64,000 bases of DNA from Oscarella lobularis (lineage: Eukaryota; Porifera; Homoscleromorpha; Homosclerophorida; Oscarellidae). This document shows, piece by piece, positions 1 through 10,910 of this stretch (positions within the stretch are counted from its first letter, which is position 1; each line of letters starts with the position of its first letter). A program made the position numbers and the translations under genes. The notes beneath the pieces are model-generated. The model searched no databases. It was not told the origin of the DNA and saw only the letters and a program-made list of their open reading frames with translations. Where the stretch lies: assembly GCF_947507565.1 (NCBI RefSeq), contig NC_089182.1:1674001-1738000 (forward strand), written 5' to 3'.

Positions 1-717
1 CCAGGTGTCAATTTCAAATCGACCCATCTGTATTTTATCGATATATTTGATTTTTGTTATCTAACGATTAGATGGCCAAATTAATTAAATGGGAGCGGCC
101 TTGGGGATCATAATATTTACAGCTTCGTGCTCTCGTTCAAGAGCTGCCGTCGTCGGATCCATTTCCGCTATGGGCTAAAGAAACGACGTAGGTGGCGAGA
201 CCGAAATTTAAAAAGGGGGCTGGGGCCCCTTTTTTTTCTTCTCACTTTTTGAACGTGATGGATTTCGTCGTGCCTTCGCTTTTGATTTCGCGTTATCTTT
301 CGTTCCGAGAATTTTCTCGCGTCGTCCTTTGCCATTTCGGCCTTGCAACGACTTTGCACCTCCTGTCGCGACTTTGTCAGATCGATTTTGCTCGCCGGAA
401 CCCATTCGTCCATTCGACGATTGCCTAAAATTTCGATAAAAAGCTCAATTCGGCTTTTTCTGCGCGATACTTACATCCCGAATAGTGTACGTAGTATTCC
501 AATCCCTTGTTTTCGGCCGATGTTCTGCTGTGCAACACTTCGGCCGTGTCTACGCGAGCGCATTTTAGCTCGGTTCCTCAAAAGGGGCCCACTTCTTCTT
601 ACGCCATTCCTCGTCGCTTCGCAGTACGATGTACGTTCCTCCTATTTCGACGGTTTCCTCTTTTGCTCTTTCTGCGCCTTTACGCCCCACATCTCTCCGC
701 TTTGCTAACGGTTCCAT
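1..717 (-). CDS. KAT8: MYST histone acetyltransferase KAT8/MOF, 5' part
   Basis: Predicted histone H4K16 acetyltransferase acting in nuclear MSL/NSL-type complexes. Five exons read on the minus strand: 717-603, 549-475, 424-246, 174-121 and 60-1. They join in frame to about 161 residues before the window ends. The chromo-barrel domain is clear (VEIGGTYIV, EWHTAEVLHSR, EYYVHY, NRRMDEWV). It is followed by the family signature ERKITRNQKRRHDEI and the HHVQK and AEMDPTTAALEREHEA segments, then ITKIKYIDKI leading into the MYST domain. The catalytic acetyl-CoA part lies outside the window. The start ATG is the first in-frame Met after a short basic leader. Introns are 51-61 bp. Identification by conserved motifs is secure; exon edges are inferred from GT/AG and family alignment. 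Confidence 0.93.
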
Positions 718-807
718 CGCCGCCATTTTTCTTTCGTCGCGTGAGCGCGCCGTCCCGCGTCATTCTTTGATCTCAATGATCCGACAGACCGGAAAAGACA
801 TGCCGAC
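718..807. promoter_or_regulatory. divergent intergenic region between KAT8 and the TatB-like gene
   Basis: Only about 90 bp separate the two start codons, which face away from each other. Both 5' UTRs and any core promoter must fit here or overlap the neighbouring 5' ends, so a shared bidirectional promoter is likely. I see no TATA box. The assignment rests on position alone. Confidence 0.5.
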
Positions 808-1397
808 ATGATAGCAGAGCTTCTCGTCATTTTCGGAGGAGCGATCGCCGTCATAGGTAAGAGAGAAATTGAAGAAATGAACTGGTGACGTCATCTTGCC
901 TTTGCAGGGCCCAAAAATCTCCCATCGGTAGCGAGAAAAACAGGAATTCTAGCGGGATCAATAATGAGGTAATTGAAAGCGTTTTTCGACCGAAGTAGAA
1001 CATTTTTAATTTTAGAACAGTTCGGACCGGACAGCAAACAATTGAAAAATACTCAAAAGATCCAAAAGTTGCCGAGGTAATTTTCTCGCGCCATAATAGA
1101 CCGTAGAATTGATTTACATCGCTTTTTAGCTTCATCAAGAAATTCGAGAGAGTTTAGAAGAACTTGAAAAGATTCAACGAAAAGTGTACATGGGAAGAAT
1201 GGCATTGAAGCGACCAACTGAGTTTCTCGGTCGAGCTATTATTAGTCAGCAAAGAAAGCCAAGAACCGAAGGAGAGACTAGAATTGTTGCAGAAACAGTA
1301 AAAGATGTGCGTTCATCAATTTCTACAGGCAGGTATTAATAACCTAGATATAAAATCAATAATTTGTGCTTTTAGAGGACATGGAAGGTGGGGCTGA
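808..1397 (+). CDS. TatB/TatA-like twin-arginine translocase subunit, nuclear, five exons
   Basis: Exons 808-856, 908-968, 1016-1076, 1130-1332 and 1376-1397 join in frame to 131 residues. The N-terminus has the Tat A/B layout: a short start, ELLVIFGGAIAVIG as the single membrane helix with the acidic residue near its start, then the hinge GPKNLP and an amphipathic helix (SVARKTGILAGSIMR). A TatB-like charged helix follows (DPKVAELHQEIRESLEELEK). In bacteria such proteins work with TatC to export folded proteins. Here the partner would be mitochondrial TatC, which I recall is encoded in the mtDNA of the sponge Oscarella. No classical presequence precedes the helix; an upstream ATG at 800 stops after three codons. 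Four spliceosomal introns argue against bacterial contamination. The subunit type (A versus B) and the location are inferred. The C-terminal third is unrecognised. Confidence 0.72.
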
Positions 1398-1530
1398 CAT
1401 AGTAGCAGAGCAGGCAATCATAAAATCAAATCTATCGAAAAAATAACTCCCTTCGTGAAATAGCACGTGATGCGTTTATATTTGAAGTGTGACTCCGCCT
1501 CCTCCTTCGCGCGCGCGTCGACCTGACAAA

Positions 1531-4500
1531 ATGGACGACAACGTCGAAGCGAAACGCTACATAGCCGAATTCGACTTCGACGCTCGCACGCCAAAAGAGC
1601 TAGGCGTGCGCAAAGGCGACTCGGTGCTCGTAAAGCGCAAAGCGAACGGCTCGTGGCCAGACGAAACGAAATGGATGATCGCCGAGCACGAGCGAACGAA
1701 GCAATCAGGACAAGTCCCGGGCCCCTATTTCAAATTCTTCCAAAACGTCCTTCAAGCGACGCGCGAGCCGCAGCCTCCGCCACGCGAAACGAGGCCCAAA
1801 CCCAAGCCGAGGCCCCTTTCGTCGTTTCGCGCGACGCCGCCGCCCGTTGCGCCGCGCGCCTCAGCAAAACCGGACTCCGATACGCCGCCGCGACCCGTCG
1901 CGCGTCGGCACACCGAAATGCCGGCGCCGATAACGCGTCGAGCGTTTTCCGATCAAGACAAACCGTTCGAGGCCCCGCCCCCTCCTGTTCCATCGCGAGG
2001 CGGATCGGTTCGACATCAGCCGCCGCCGCCGCCCGTCGTGCCGCGAGGTAGCGTGGCGATTGCGACGAAGCCGGGAAATCGCGCGGCGACGGCGGCGGCG
2101 TTGGGACGCGATTTGGGACACGATCTCTTTGATGCTCATTTTCACAAGCCCGCCTATTGCGGACATTGTGAGAACAATCGCTAATAAATATATGTATGAA
2201 TAAATAATATTGCATTCATTTATCTGCGCAGGTGATGGGTTTATTTGGGGGCGTGGAAAAACGGGATTGAAGTGTGCAAGTAGGGATCATTTATTTGTTT
2301 ATTAGTATTTATTTACGCGGAGTAATGAGTTGTTGTTGTTGTTCAGAATGCAAGTTTGCTTGTCATTTTGAATGCCGAGAAGAAGCTATTGCCGCGAGCC
2401 CATGCAAGGCTGATGGAGTAAAGAAAATGTATATAAATAATAAATACTGAATGCATTTCTCTTCTCTGTATTAGGATGAGGACGAAGACGATGACGACGA
2501 TGACGACGATGACAATGAATACACGGACGTTTATGATGTAGATATAGCATTAATTACTGTCATTCAATATTGATTTATTTAATTTTTTGTTCTTTTTTTA
2601 GTCTCACATGGCGTGGACGGTGTCGGACGTTCAAAAATGGATGCTTGCTATCAATTTGGACGAATACGCGTCGCTCTTTCAACAGCATCAAGTTGATGGG
2701 AAAATGTTGGATCAACTAGACAACACCGGTCTCGAGGTGGACCATTATTATATATATATATATATTTAGAAATCATTTTATAAATAAATAAATTTAGAAT
2801 ATGGGAGTATGGGATCCTCTTCATCGTCAAATGATGATCGAAACGATCAACGAATTGTGCAGGGGATCACCTATGCCACCGGTGGTAACCATGACAATAA
2901 CTCGCTTATTAATCATATATAGAGAGAGTGACACTGAATGTTTCTTTCAATAGAGGCCGCCTGTCGACGTTCAGCTGTCACCCGTGGCTGATCTCCCAGA
3001 TGGATATCGAGTGCCAATGCGTGAGATTTCAGGTCCAAGGCCAGCAAAAAACAAAAGGATGTCAGCTGCATCTTTGTTCAGCTTAGGAACGAGTATGTCA
3101 TCTCGTGATTACTGTTTCAATAATGGATTGATGAACGGTTTTTTATATATAGAGGTGACTCAGGATCGCCATGTGAACGGTCACAATTTCAAGGTGCACT
3201 CGTACGCGTCGTTGACTTGGTGCGACAAGTGTCGCAAGTTCTTGTGGGGTCTCATTCGTCAAGGAATGCAATGCAGAAGTAAAAGAAAATCAATAAAATC
3301 CAATCGATAAACATAAGCAATCTTGTTCTTGAAGCTTGTGGCTACAATTGTCACAGACATTGCATGACAACGGAAACTCCCTATTGCACTCCAAAGAAGA
3401 GAGCACTACCAAAGGGTGCAATTTGTGTGGGCGTGTCACTACTATTTCATTATTATTGATTTCTTTTAGCTGCTATTTTTGGCTTTGAATTGGACGAAGT
3501 GATGAAGGATCCGAGCGAAGAGGGCGTTCCTCTGGTAGTTAAAAAATGCATTGAAGCCGTAGAAGCAAGAGGTGAATTTAGTCCGCGTGACGCGTCAAAA
3601 AAATTAACTCTCTCTTTTCTAGGCCTAAATTCGGAAGGTATCTATCGCTTGAGTGCCAGTCAAACGGACGTGAATCAGCTCAAGCAACTTTTCGATTCGG
3701 GTTTTTACATACTATGTATTACGCTTGTGTCGTTGTTGATTTTTTGATTTCATAGCTATGAACGATTACAGTCGAATCAGTTTGCATGATCCGCTATGGA
3801 ATGACATCAACGCCGCGTCCGGGTGTCTCAAACTCTTCTTCAGAGAACTTCCCACTCCGCTGTTTACCTACAATTGCTACGACGCTTTTATCTCTGCAGT
3901 TTCAGGTGACCTCTTATCTAGACAATCGCGCTCTCATTTATTTATTTATTTTTGCTCTGCTATCTTTAGTGTCTGTCCCGGATGTGGATAAGTATTCTCG
4001 TATAATGGAAATAGTGAGTCGACTTCCGGAAAAGAATCAAAGCGTTCTCAACGTTCTTATGAGACACTTGACTCTGTGAGGGGGAATGTGGAGAAAATTA
4101 GTATTGTCATATAATTATTTATATTTTTAGAGTTGCTCAAAATGAAACAATAAACAAAATGCCCGTGCACAATTTGGCCGTCGTTTTTGGGCCGACGTTG
4201 ATTCGTCCAAAACCGGAAGACGTCATGTAATGAACGCGAGTTATTGATTCTATCATTCTATTTGTGCCTCGTCTCTATTGCATGTGTAGGAAATCCATAA
4301 CAAATAGTAGCTCTCACATTGCTCTTGTCGAAATCTTACTCAAACATGGAAAATGGGGACAAGACGAAGGCGAAGACGGTCCATAGCCGATATATCAATA
4401 CATATATGATCATATCTAAAAGTCCACAACTTTCTAGAAACGGACGCTCTCTACGAACCCCCAGCCGACATCATAGCACGACACAAAGCACTGAGAGAAC

Positions 4501-7002
4501 AACGAAAAGCGAAAAGTAAATACGCAATATAATAATAGAAGAATAATTGTTAACGTCCTTCAGTCCCAGGCGAACGTGTCCCTCCCCCGAGACCTCCAAA
4601 GAGCGGAAGAAGAGACAGCTCAAGCGGCGGCGGTGGAACCGGCGGCGGCGGCGGCGGCAGCGTCACTGAATCTCAGTCTTTCGACTTACAAGACGCTCCG
4701 TGGTATTGGGGAAATATTTCGCGGTGAGTCAGCATCTCAGAGACGCAGCGCATAGATTCTAATTCTCCACGGGGCATTGAGTGTAGAGAGGAAGTTCAGG
4801 ATAAAATGCGCGACATGCCAGACGGGTCGTTTCTCGTCAGAGATTCGACAAACTCTTCCGGTGAATACACGCTCACTGTCAGGTGAGATAAATTCGTCAA
4901 TAACTTTATATATGTCTTTCGTATAATTGGATCTATATAGAAAGGGTGGCATGAATAAATTGATTCGTATTCGTCGAGAAAAGAATCTCTACGGCTTTTC
5001 GCTTCCTCTCACATTTCATTCGGTTATCGATCTCATTATGTATTATCGACGTCACTCCATGGCCTCCTATAATCCGTCGCTCAATATCTTTCTAAGTAAT
5101 CCAATTTCAAAATTTGTCGCCGTAAGATTTGCGCTACCGAGTGGAAATATTCCAATGGGGAGATTTTTCGGTTTAGGATCAAGATGGAGACGGAGACGGC
5201 GGCGATGACGTCGATTTCATGGTGGAACAATTGTGGATTGCTACAGACGGTTTTGATCAGAAAAACGCCGAATTTCAAGTGGAAGTGGATCGGCTTGAAC
5301 GAACACAACACGTTCGAACGATGATGACCAAATTAGATGTTGATTTTTTGAAGTGCCTATCTCATAGGAAATGATGCTGTGCGAGAAGAAGCAGGCTGCT
5401 CAAAAAGAAATCTATCAGATTTTATCCGAGCAGCAAAAACTTCAAGAACAGATGATGAGTCACGTGACTGATAGAGATAGGCAGAGGTACGGAAATGGAT
5501 GAGTAAGTGATGTTGCCCACGCCGCTATAATGTTTTGTTTTCTTAGACTGACGGATAATAAGAGTTACGTTTGGAAACGGATGGTAGCGAGTCAAGACAG
5601 TTTGAGAAAGCTCACACGAGCCTTTGAGGAATTGGAGAAAAAGGCTGACCAGACGATTTATAGACGAGAGGAAATCAAATCTCAAATTATTCATTTCGCC
5701 GAAGACAAAGAGAGATACACCATGTAATAAATAATTTCTAGTTACTTTGGAATACTCGCGTATGCGAGAGAGAGTCTTCTCTCCTTTCTCCTAGGGCTCT
5801 TTCTCAAATCATGTCGCGCGACGACATCAATAAACGATTATATGAGAAAAAACGACAGGAGCGCGGAATGGAGAGCTTATATCAATCGCCGTCGGAAATG
5901 AAAGATCGATACAAGTCGCCGCGTTTAGCGTCGTCGCTTGCCACGTTCGAGATGTATCAGGACATGATCTACACGTCGGCCGAGTAAAGAAGACAAAAAC
6001 ACAATATTTAATAATCAATCGCGGCAATGATAATTTAATTAAGGGAAGTCCAGGCTGAGTGGCTTGGCATAGTTGGTGCGGGAAGAGACGGAGGAGAGAG
6101 TAGTAGCGTTCCATCTCCTACTACTCCCATTTCACCACGCCCACTTCCTGACATTGGGCTTCCTCGCATGGGACAACCTCTTCCGCCACCAAAGATGGTA
6201 CTAAAATAGAACAAATTCGTCATGGAATAAAATCGTGTTCTTAGCCACGCCCTACTGCTGCTGCCGCTGCGCCGCCGCCGCCGCGACCACTTCCTCCCGC
6301 CTCTCCCGCGGTGGTGACAGCGGCAACTGTACCTCCTATTCAACTCACTCGATCCATGTGGTTTGCTGGAAACATGGATAGGTGCTGCCGCTGCTATTGG
6401 TTCTTATGTTATTTCTTATTATTCTAATTTAGAAATGTAGCAAAACAAGCACTGTCTGGCCAAAGGGACGGTACTTATCTAATACGCTCAAGAAATACGA
6501 AACCGGGAGACAATCACGTCTACACTGTGGACGTAGTGTAAGCTAATCACGTCGTACTAGTATTATGTAATTCAATGATTATTCAGCTGGTATGGGATGG
6601 AGCACATCAAAGTCTTTCAGGTGTCGGACGGTCGGCTGGGATTTCACCGCGACAAGGGCGAGTTCAATAGTCTCGACGATCTCGTCATGCACTATCAGAA
6701 AGAATCTCTCAACAAACATAATCCTAAATTGACAACGACTCTCCAATATCCATATAATGCGTGAGTCTCTTCTTCGTCGTCGTCGTCTTTTTTTCTCTTT
6801 CGCTTTTTTACTGCGGCTGCTGCGTTTTTTCATTGCCTGTAAAAGTACAGATTCTATTTTTGTGTTCGTGGTTTGGGTGAATATCAACAGAAAGGAAGTA
6901 GACTTCACATCACGTGATTCTAACGGCCACAACTCGTCGCTGCGCTTTCCGGCTCTAATCCATTCTCCTTTACTCGCTTTACCACTTGAAGTGCGCACAT
7001 GA
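1531..7002 (+). CDS. PI3-kinase p85-like regulatory subunit with extra C1 and SAM domains
   Basis: Twenty-eight exons join in frame to about 1274 residues. Order: SH3 (about 5-70), proline-rich stretch with PxxP motifs (80-195), C1 zinc finger (about 197-250, HDLFDAH then YCGHC and ACHFEC), acidic D/E tract, SAM (about 275-340, TVSDVQKWM), second C1 (about 400-450, [14 protein letters not shown]), RhoGAP (about 465-660), SH2 (about 739-835, WYWGNIS and FLVRD), inter-SH2 helical region, Pro/Ala linker, second SH2 (about 1137-1237, YLIRS). The frame SH3-RhoGAP-SH2-iSH2-SH2 is that of class IA PI3K p85, which binds phosphotyrosine and p110. The C1-SAM-C1 insertion is not in vertebrate p85. The RhoGAP keeps an arginine-finger motif (GIYRLS) and [10 protein letters not shown]. 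The ATG at 1531 is preferred because upstream codons lack Met. The last exon (6891-7002) is the least certain. Confidence 0.88.
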
Positions 7003-8889
7003 TGAAGACGCAGACGGTAAGAGAGAACGTAGCGCCACGCATTCGCAAGCCCCAGCAACGCGTTTTGACTTGGGGAGAAAAAAAAAAAGCGCCATGGGCG
7101 TTGGCCACTTCCGCCATCAGAACCGTGCTCTCCTTCGACCCGAAACCGATCGAAATCGCTGTCTTTCTAGATCGCCTTTCTTCTTTTTGCGTTTGCAATC
7201 GAAACGGCATATTCTGCAGAGGTACTACTGTAATAGACTACGCTTATCGAATTAGGCGCTGGTCTGTTTGTTCTCGTTCCGCGGCGGCACAACCGGCGCG
7301 CGCATGCGTGCGCCGCGCGCACGTGTCTCATTCCCTATGAATTTAGGCCTACACGCATTCTTATAAAAATCCGTCGGATTGCACGACCGATTGCGTGTAC
7401 AGCGTTATGATCTCAACCGACGGCACTCAAGCAACAATCAATCTCACTACTAATGCGGGTGGAATGGTCGCTTTGGGATTTTCGGCCGATAAACAAATGG
7501 CGAGCGCAAGAAACATACCATAATAAAGATGCTTTGATAAGAATATGTCTTAGTGGGACGACGACGTGGTTGGTTGTTACAGAAACACGTCGAACGACAT
7601 CGTTGTTCTAGTGGACGCGTGGAATCCGAGTCCTCGACATACTAATAACATGGCAGATACAATCGATGCAAGTTCTTTTATGATTAATTAATTAATTAAG
7701 AGTTATTGACTTGCATGCCAACAGAATCTCGATGATACAAAGAGCAGCGGAACGTATGTAAATGGAACGCTTTCGTGTACGCTTGTGCGAAATCTCTTCA
7801 CCAACCTCACACAAGACGTCAATTGGAATGATCCCTGGTATCTTTTCTATGCTTACAGCTCGAACACTGGTACAATTAGCGAGAGAATTCGCGCGTGTGC
7901 TGAACTATGAGCATGAGAATTGTAGGACCTGGGCCTGGTGGTGCTCTTCCTGTCCATACGACAAGACCAACAATTTCTGATCAAAAGATTGAAATTGCGC
8001 CAGCTACTACTGCTCCTCCTACTACTATGACTCCTACTATTGACGTATGGTGAAATGACTCTTAGTTATTAAATGCTTTTACTCTTCAGTTTAGATCGAT
8101 TTTGCTCAGTGTTCCAATGACAATTATTTTTGCTATCGTAGCCCTGCAGATTGCACTGCGACCACGTGTCAATATGGCGTCATAATCAAAACCGATAGCA
8201 CGAAAGCAACAATCAAACTCGCTACCACCGAAGACGGTTGGATTGCATTGGGATTTTCAGCTGACAAGGCTATGGAACGATATTCAAACAAATAATTAAT
8301 TTGTATATAATGACGCATATTAACTATAGGGTGAAGATGACGTCGTTGGCTGTGCCAGATCAAGTGGAGGCGAAATCTTTATAAAAGACACTTGGAATCC
8401 AAACGGACAAAATCCTAATGTGAAAGATACTGAAAACGTATCGTATACAATTAATTAATTTGTTTGTTCTGAGTGCGTTTACTTTTAGAATATTATTACA
8501 GCAGAGAGTTTGGGAACTTTTAAAAACGGTGTACTGCAATGTCAAATTGTTCGCAATCTTGTCTCGCCCGACAAGACCCAAGATCGTGACTGGACTTCGC
8601 CATGGTATCTTCTCTATGCTTACCGTGAAGCCGCAGACGGTATATACGAGATCAATTATTCTTTTTATGCTTTTCATTGTTAAAATTAGCGACTGATGCT
8701 GGATTTCTGCAGCATAGCGCTACACCAACAATAAGTGCTAACACTGTTGTAATTTCTGCAGGCACTACCCTTGTCTTTGCCAAGGCTTGCGGTAAAAAAC
8801 AGTAGAAAATAATTCTTTGCAGTTCTCAGGACTCTTTGCCTTTAGGAATTCTCCTTTTACTCGCTTGGCTGGGACAGTGGTGCTATTGA
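6999..8889 (+). CDS. secreted DOMON-DOMON protein with truncated cytochrome b561 tail
   Basis: Eleven exons (6999-7016, 7171-7221, 7347-7499, 7554-7667, 7725-7869, 7926-8044, 8095-8274, 8330-8437, 8489-8639, 8690-8791, 8846-8889) join to 394 residues. A signal peptide (MKTQT then IAFLLFAFAIETA) is followed by two DOMON domains joined by a Pro/Thr linker. DOMON landmarks are CVYSVMISTDGTQATI, GMVALGFSAD, DDDVVGCYR, DAWNPS and WYLFYAYSS. DOMON domains bind heme or sugars; the nearest architecture is ferric-chelate reductase 1 (FRRS1). The protein ends GILLLLAWLGQWCY and stops, exactly where paralogues begin the b561 membrane domain, so it should be secreted or tail-anchored and cannot carry b561 hemes. 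Two introns have GC donors and one has GA. The start overlaps the predicted p85 stop. Confidence 0.82.
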
Positions 8890-8947
8890 AGTGCTTGACC
8901 GTCTTTACCGTCATTTAGCCTGTCAGTCGACGGATTCAATCACATGA

Positions 8948-9025
8948 CACAAGTGTGCGCTGTGTGTGTGTAGTGGCTGTGTGTGTGTAGTGGCTGTGTG
9001 TGTGTAGTGGCTGTGTGTGTTCGTG
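8948..9025 (+). repeat. TG-rich minisatellite
   Basis: Four tandem units of about 18 bp, each a run of GTGTGTG followed by TAGTGGCT or a variant. The block lies just downstream of the DOMON gene. No coding role is apparent; the antisense reading frame is only a His/Thr repeat. Confidence 0.8.
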
Positions 9026-9589
9026 TGTTCCGAGCTGTGTGCACTGTCCGTATTTATATGTTTTGATGTCGTTGAATGGAATGGCGTTTTAGCATTGTTA
9101 AGTAAGCACTTCAAAGCTACAAAGCGGGTTTGAACGTCGAAGCTGTGCAGTCACAGGTATGTGCACGATCTTGTTTGCTTCCTTGTTGCTCTTTAGCCTC
9201 AATTTGTGCCTTCAACTCTCTGGTAGCGACGGCGGCACCACACACTTCACTATAGATGTATCTGTTTTGTTGGTGAGACTATAAGTAAACAAGTTGGTTA
9301 ATTAATTGAGACGGCAAAAAGATCGCTGAAGTAGTACCAATTTTTGAGTCGTCATAGATCTCGTTTTTTACGTCTAGCGCATCTGAAGCGATGGTAAAGT
9401 AATACTTTGTGAAACCCCAATGAGGTCACGTACGTGTACGTACGGTCGTAGCCTAGCCTTTGCAGGACGGCAGGTCCACCGTCGCTCTGAACAAACTGCA
9501 TTGGCTTTCCCGCAGCCAGCTTTTGTCTTTGCAGTTGAAATACGTGAATTAAGATTTTGAGTCTCATTCTCATTTTGCTGAAGTTGACT

Positions 9590-10480
9590 GCTGCCGTTGT
9601 CTGATCGACGTTCTTTATTTTAGATCGACTTCGGAAAGTGCTCTGATAGCGGAGTTTATGGCCATCAAAACCAGCCGACTGCACGCCCGCTTCATGTCTC
9701 TATTGTTCAGAGAATTTCCATATGCAAGCACCAGCAGAGTAGATAAATCAACGAGTGGCCGTTCGTTTTACTTCCTCTGACGCACGTCTTAGTTGTGCAG
9801 TCACAGGGACGCGATTTCGTTTGCTTCGGCTTCGCGAGTTTCGACGAACTAGTCGGCTAATTGTATTACCAGTTTTAGTTCTCACGTACGTCACAAATGT
9901 GCGTCAGAGCCGGGAAACAACCTCTTGCGTTTCCTTTCCCTTGAACTCAGGTACAGTACGTATATATATCCCCCACCAGGGCGCGCGCCTTGGTGTTCGG
10001 GGAATTAATTAAATATTTAAATAATTTATTTGTATGGTCAAAATGATGTGGCTTTCTGCTACTGTAAAGAAACGTTTAGTAGTGACAGCGTCGTTCTTGT
10101 TGATGCATGGAATCAGACTCAATCCCAATGGCTATGCAACGAATGAGTTGGATACGATAGGTGCGAGTCAAAAAAATTTCTACATGACATCTTATGAGAG
10201 AATTTTAATTCTTAGAATCTTGACATGGGAAAGACTATGGGATCGTACAGTAATTAAATTGCCTATTGCAATGCCAAATTGTGCGAGATCTCACAAGTGA
10301 TACAGCTCAAGATCGGGATTGGATACACCTCCAGCACAGGTGAGTTAGATTAAATAATAAATGCAATATTTGTGAATTTCTATTAGGTCCTGGAAGATGT
10401 GGGTCTCTTCCAGCTCATCTTACTACGCCAGAGATAATCTCGGCAAGAATGATCGGCTGCGAAGAAAATCGGTAAGCTTT
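9590..10480 (+). pseudogene. decayed DOMON gene copy
   Basis: Fragments match exons of the DOMON genes at 24-38 kb in order. At 9624-9700 there is the first DOMON exon start (IDFGKCSDS with an acceptor TTTTAG before it). At about 10030-10150 there is the exon with VVLVDAWNQTQ and LDTI, at 10215-10330 the NLDMGKTMGS exon, and at 10387 onward the linker. Frameshifts and stops break every piece; for example the third fragment has a TAA where paralogues read AATGGC. A roughly 220-bp dispersed repeat sits between the fragments. It is not a working gene. Confidence 0.75.
9750..9968 (+). repeat. dispersed repeat, copy 1 of 2
   Basis: This stretch is closely repeated in inverted orientation at about 39995-40240. 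Shared landmarks include CTCACGTACGTCACAAATG and GTTTCCTTTCCC. In both places it lies next to decayed DOMON gene pieces, so the two may derive from one ancestral duplication unit rather than being a mobile element. It ends beside CCACCAGGGCGCGCGCC, which also occurs in the hairpin near 37346. Confidence 0.65.
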
Positions 10481-10833
10481 AGAGACCTTTTGAAGTTATT
10501 AGTCTGCATCTCTTTTTTTATTTTTCTTAGGGTCCTAGAATGAAGAAAAGTAAATTCAGAAATTTTATATTTTTAGCAATTTTAATATTTGAATTTTCTG
10601 TACTTTATTTGCACCCCGAAGTGCGCAAAAATGTCTTCCATCCTATAGTGTTTGAAGAAGATTGGTTTAAAATTCGTCACAGTTTTCAGAATATTTTAAT
10701 TAAATTAGATGTAAAAGTAGCCGTTACACTGTATTGATTCTTGGAACGGTTCTCTCAAAAATTTAAAAATTTGAGAAGTTTTAAAAGAAGCATCTTCAAT
10801 AAAGGAAATGTAAATATTTTGTATATACGGTGG

Positions 10834-10910
10834 CCCGTATATCCGTGTAGGGTAAACGGTTTTTCCTTGGTTTTCCTCCAAAAGCCGTGTACCCTACACG
10901 GATATACGGG
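10834..10910. repeat. long imperfect palindrome
   Basis: Arms at 10834-10859 and 10885-10910 are nearly perfect reverse complements (CCCGTATATCCGTGTAGGG and its mirror) with about 25 bp between them. It lies in the roughly 900-bp gene-free stretch 10481-11388, where I see nothing else except AT-rich sequence. It may be a small foldback element; it has no obvious gene association. Confidence 0.7.

Noticed and set aside
343-770. Plus-strand frames over the KAT8 exons
   Set aside because: They run antisense through conserved chromo-barrel coding sequence and show no family similarity.
808-1397. TatB-like gene as bacterial contamination or a bacterial insertion
   Set aside because: It has four introns with GT/AG borders of the local size and sits tightly between two animal genes.
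1730-2215. Antisense frame opposite the first p85 exon
   Set aside because: Arg/Ala-rich composition reflects the GC-rich proline-coding strand; the sense strand has SH3, proline-rich and C1 motifs.
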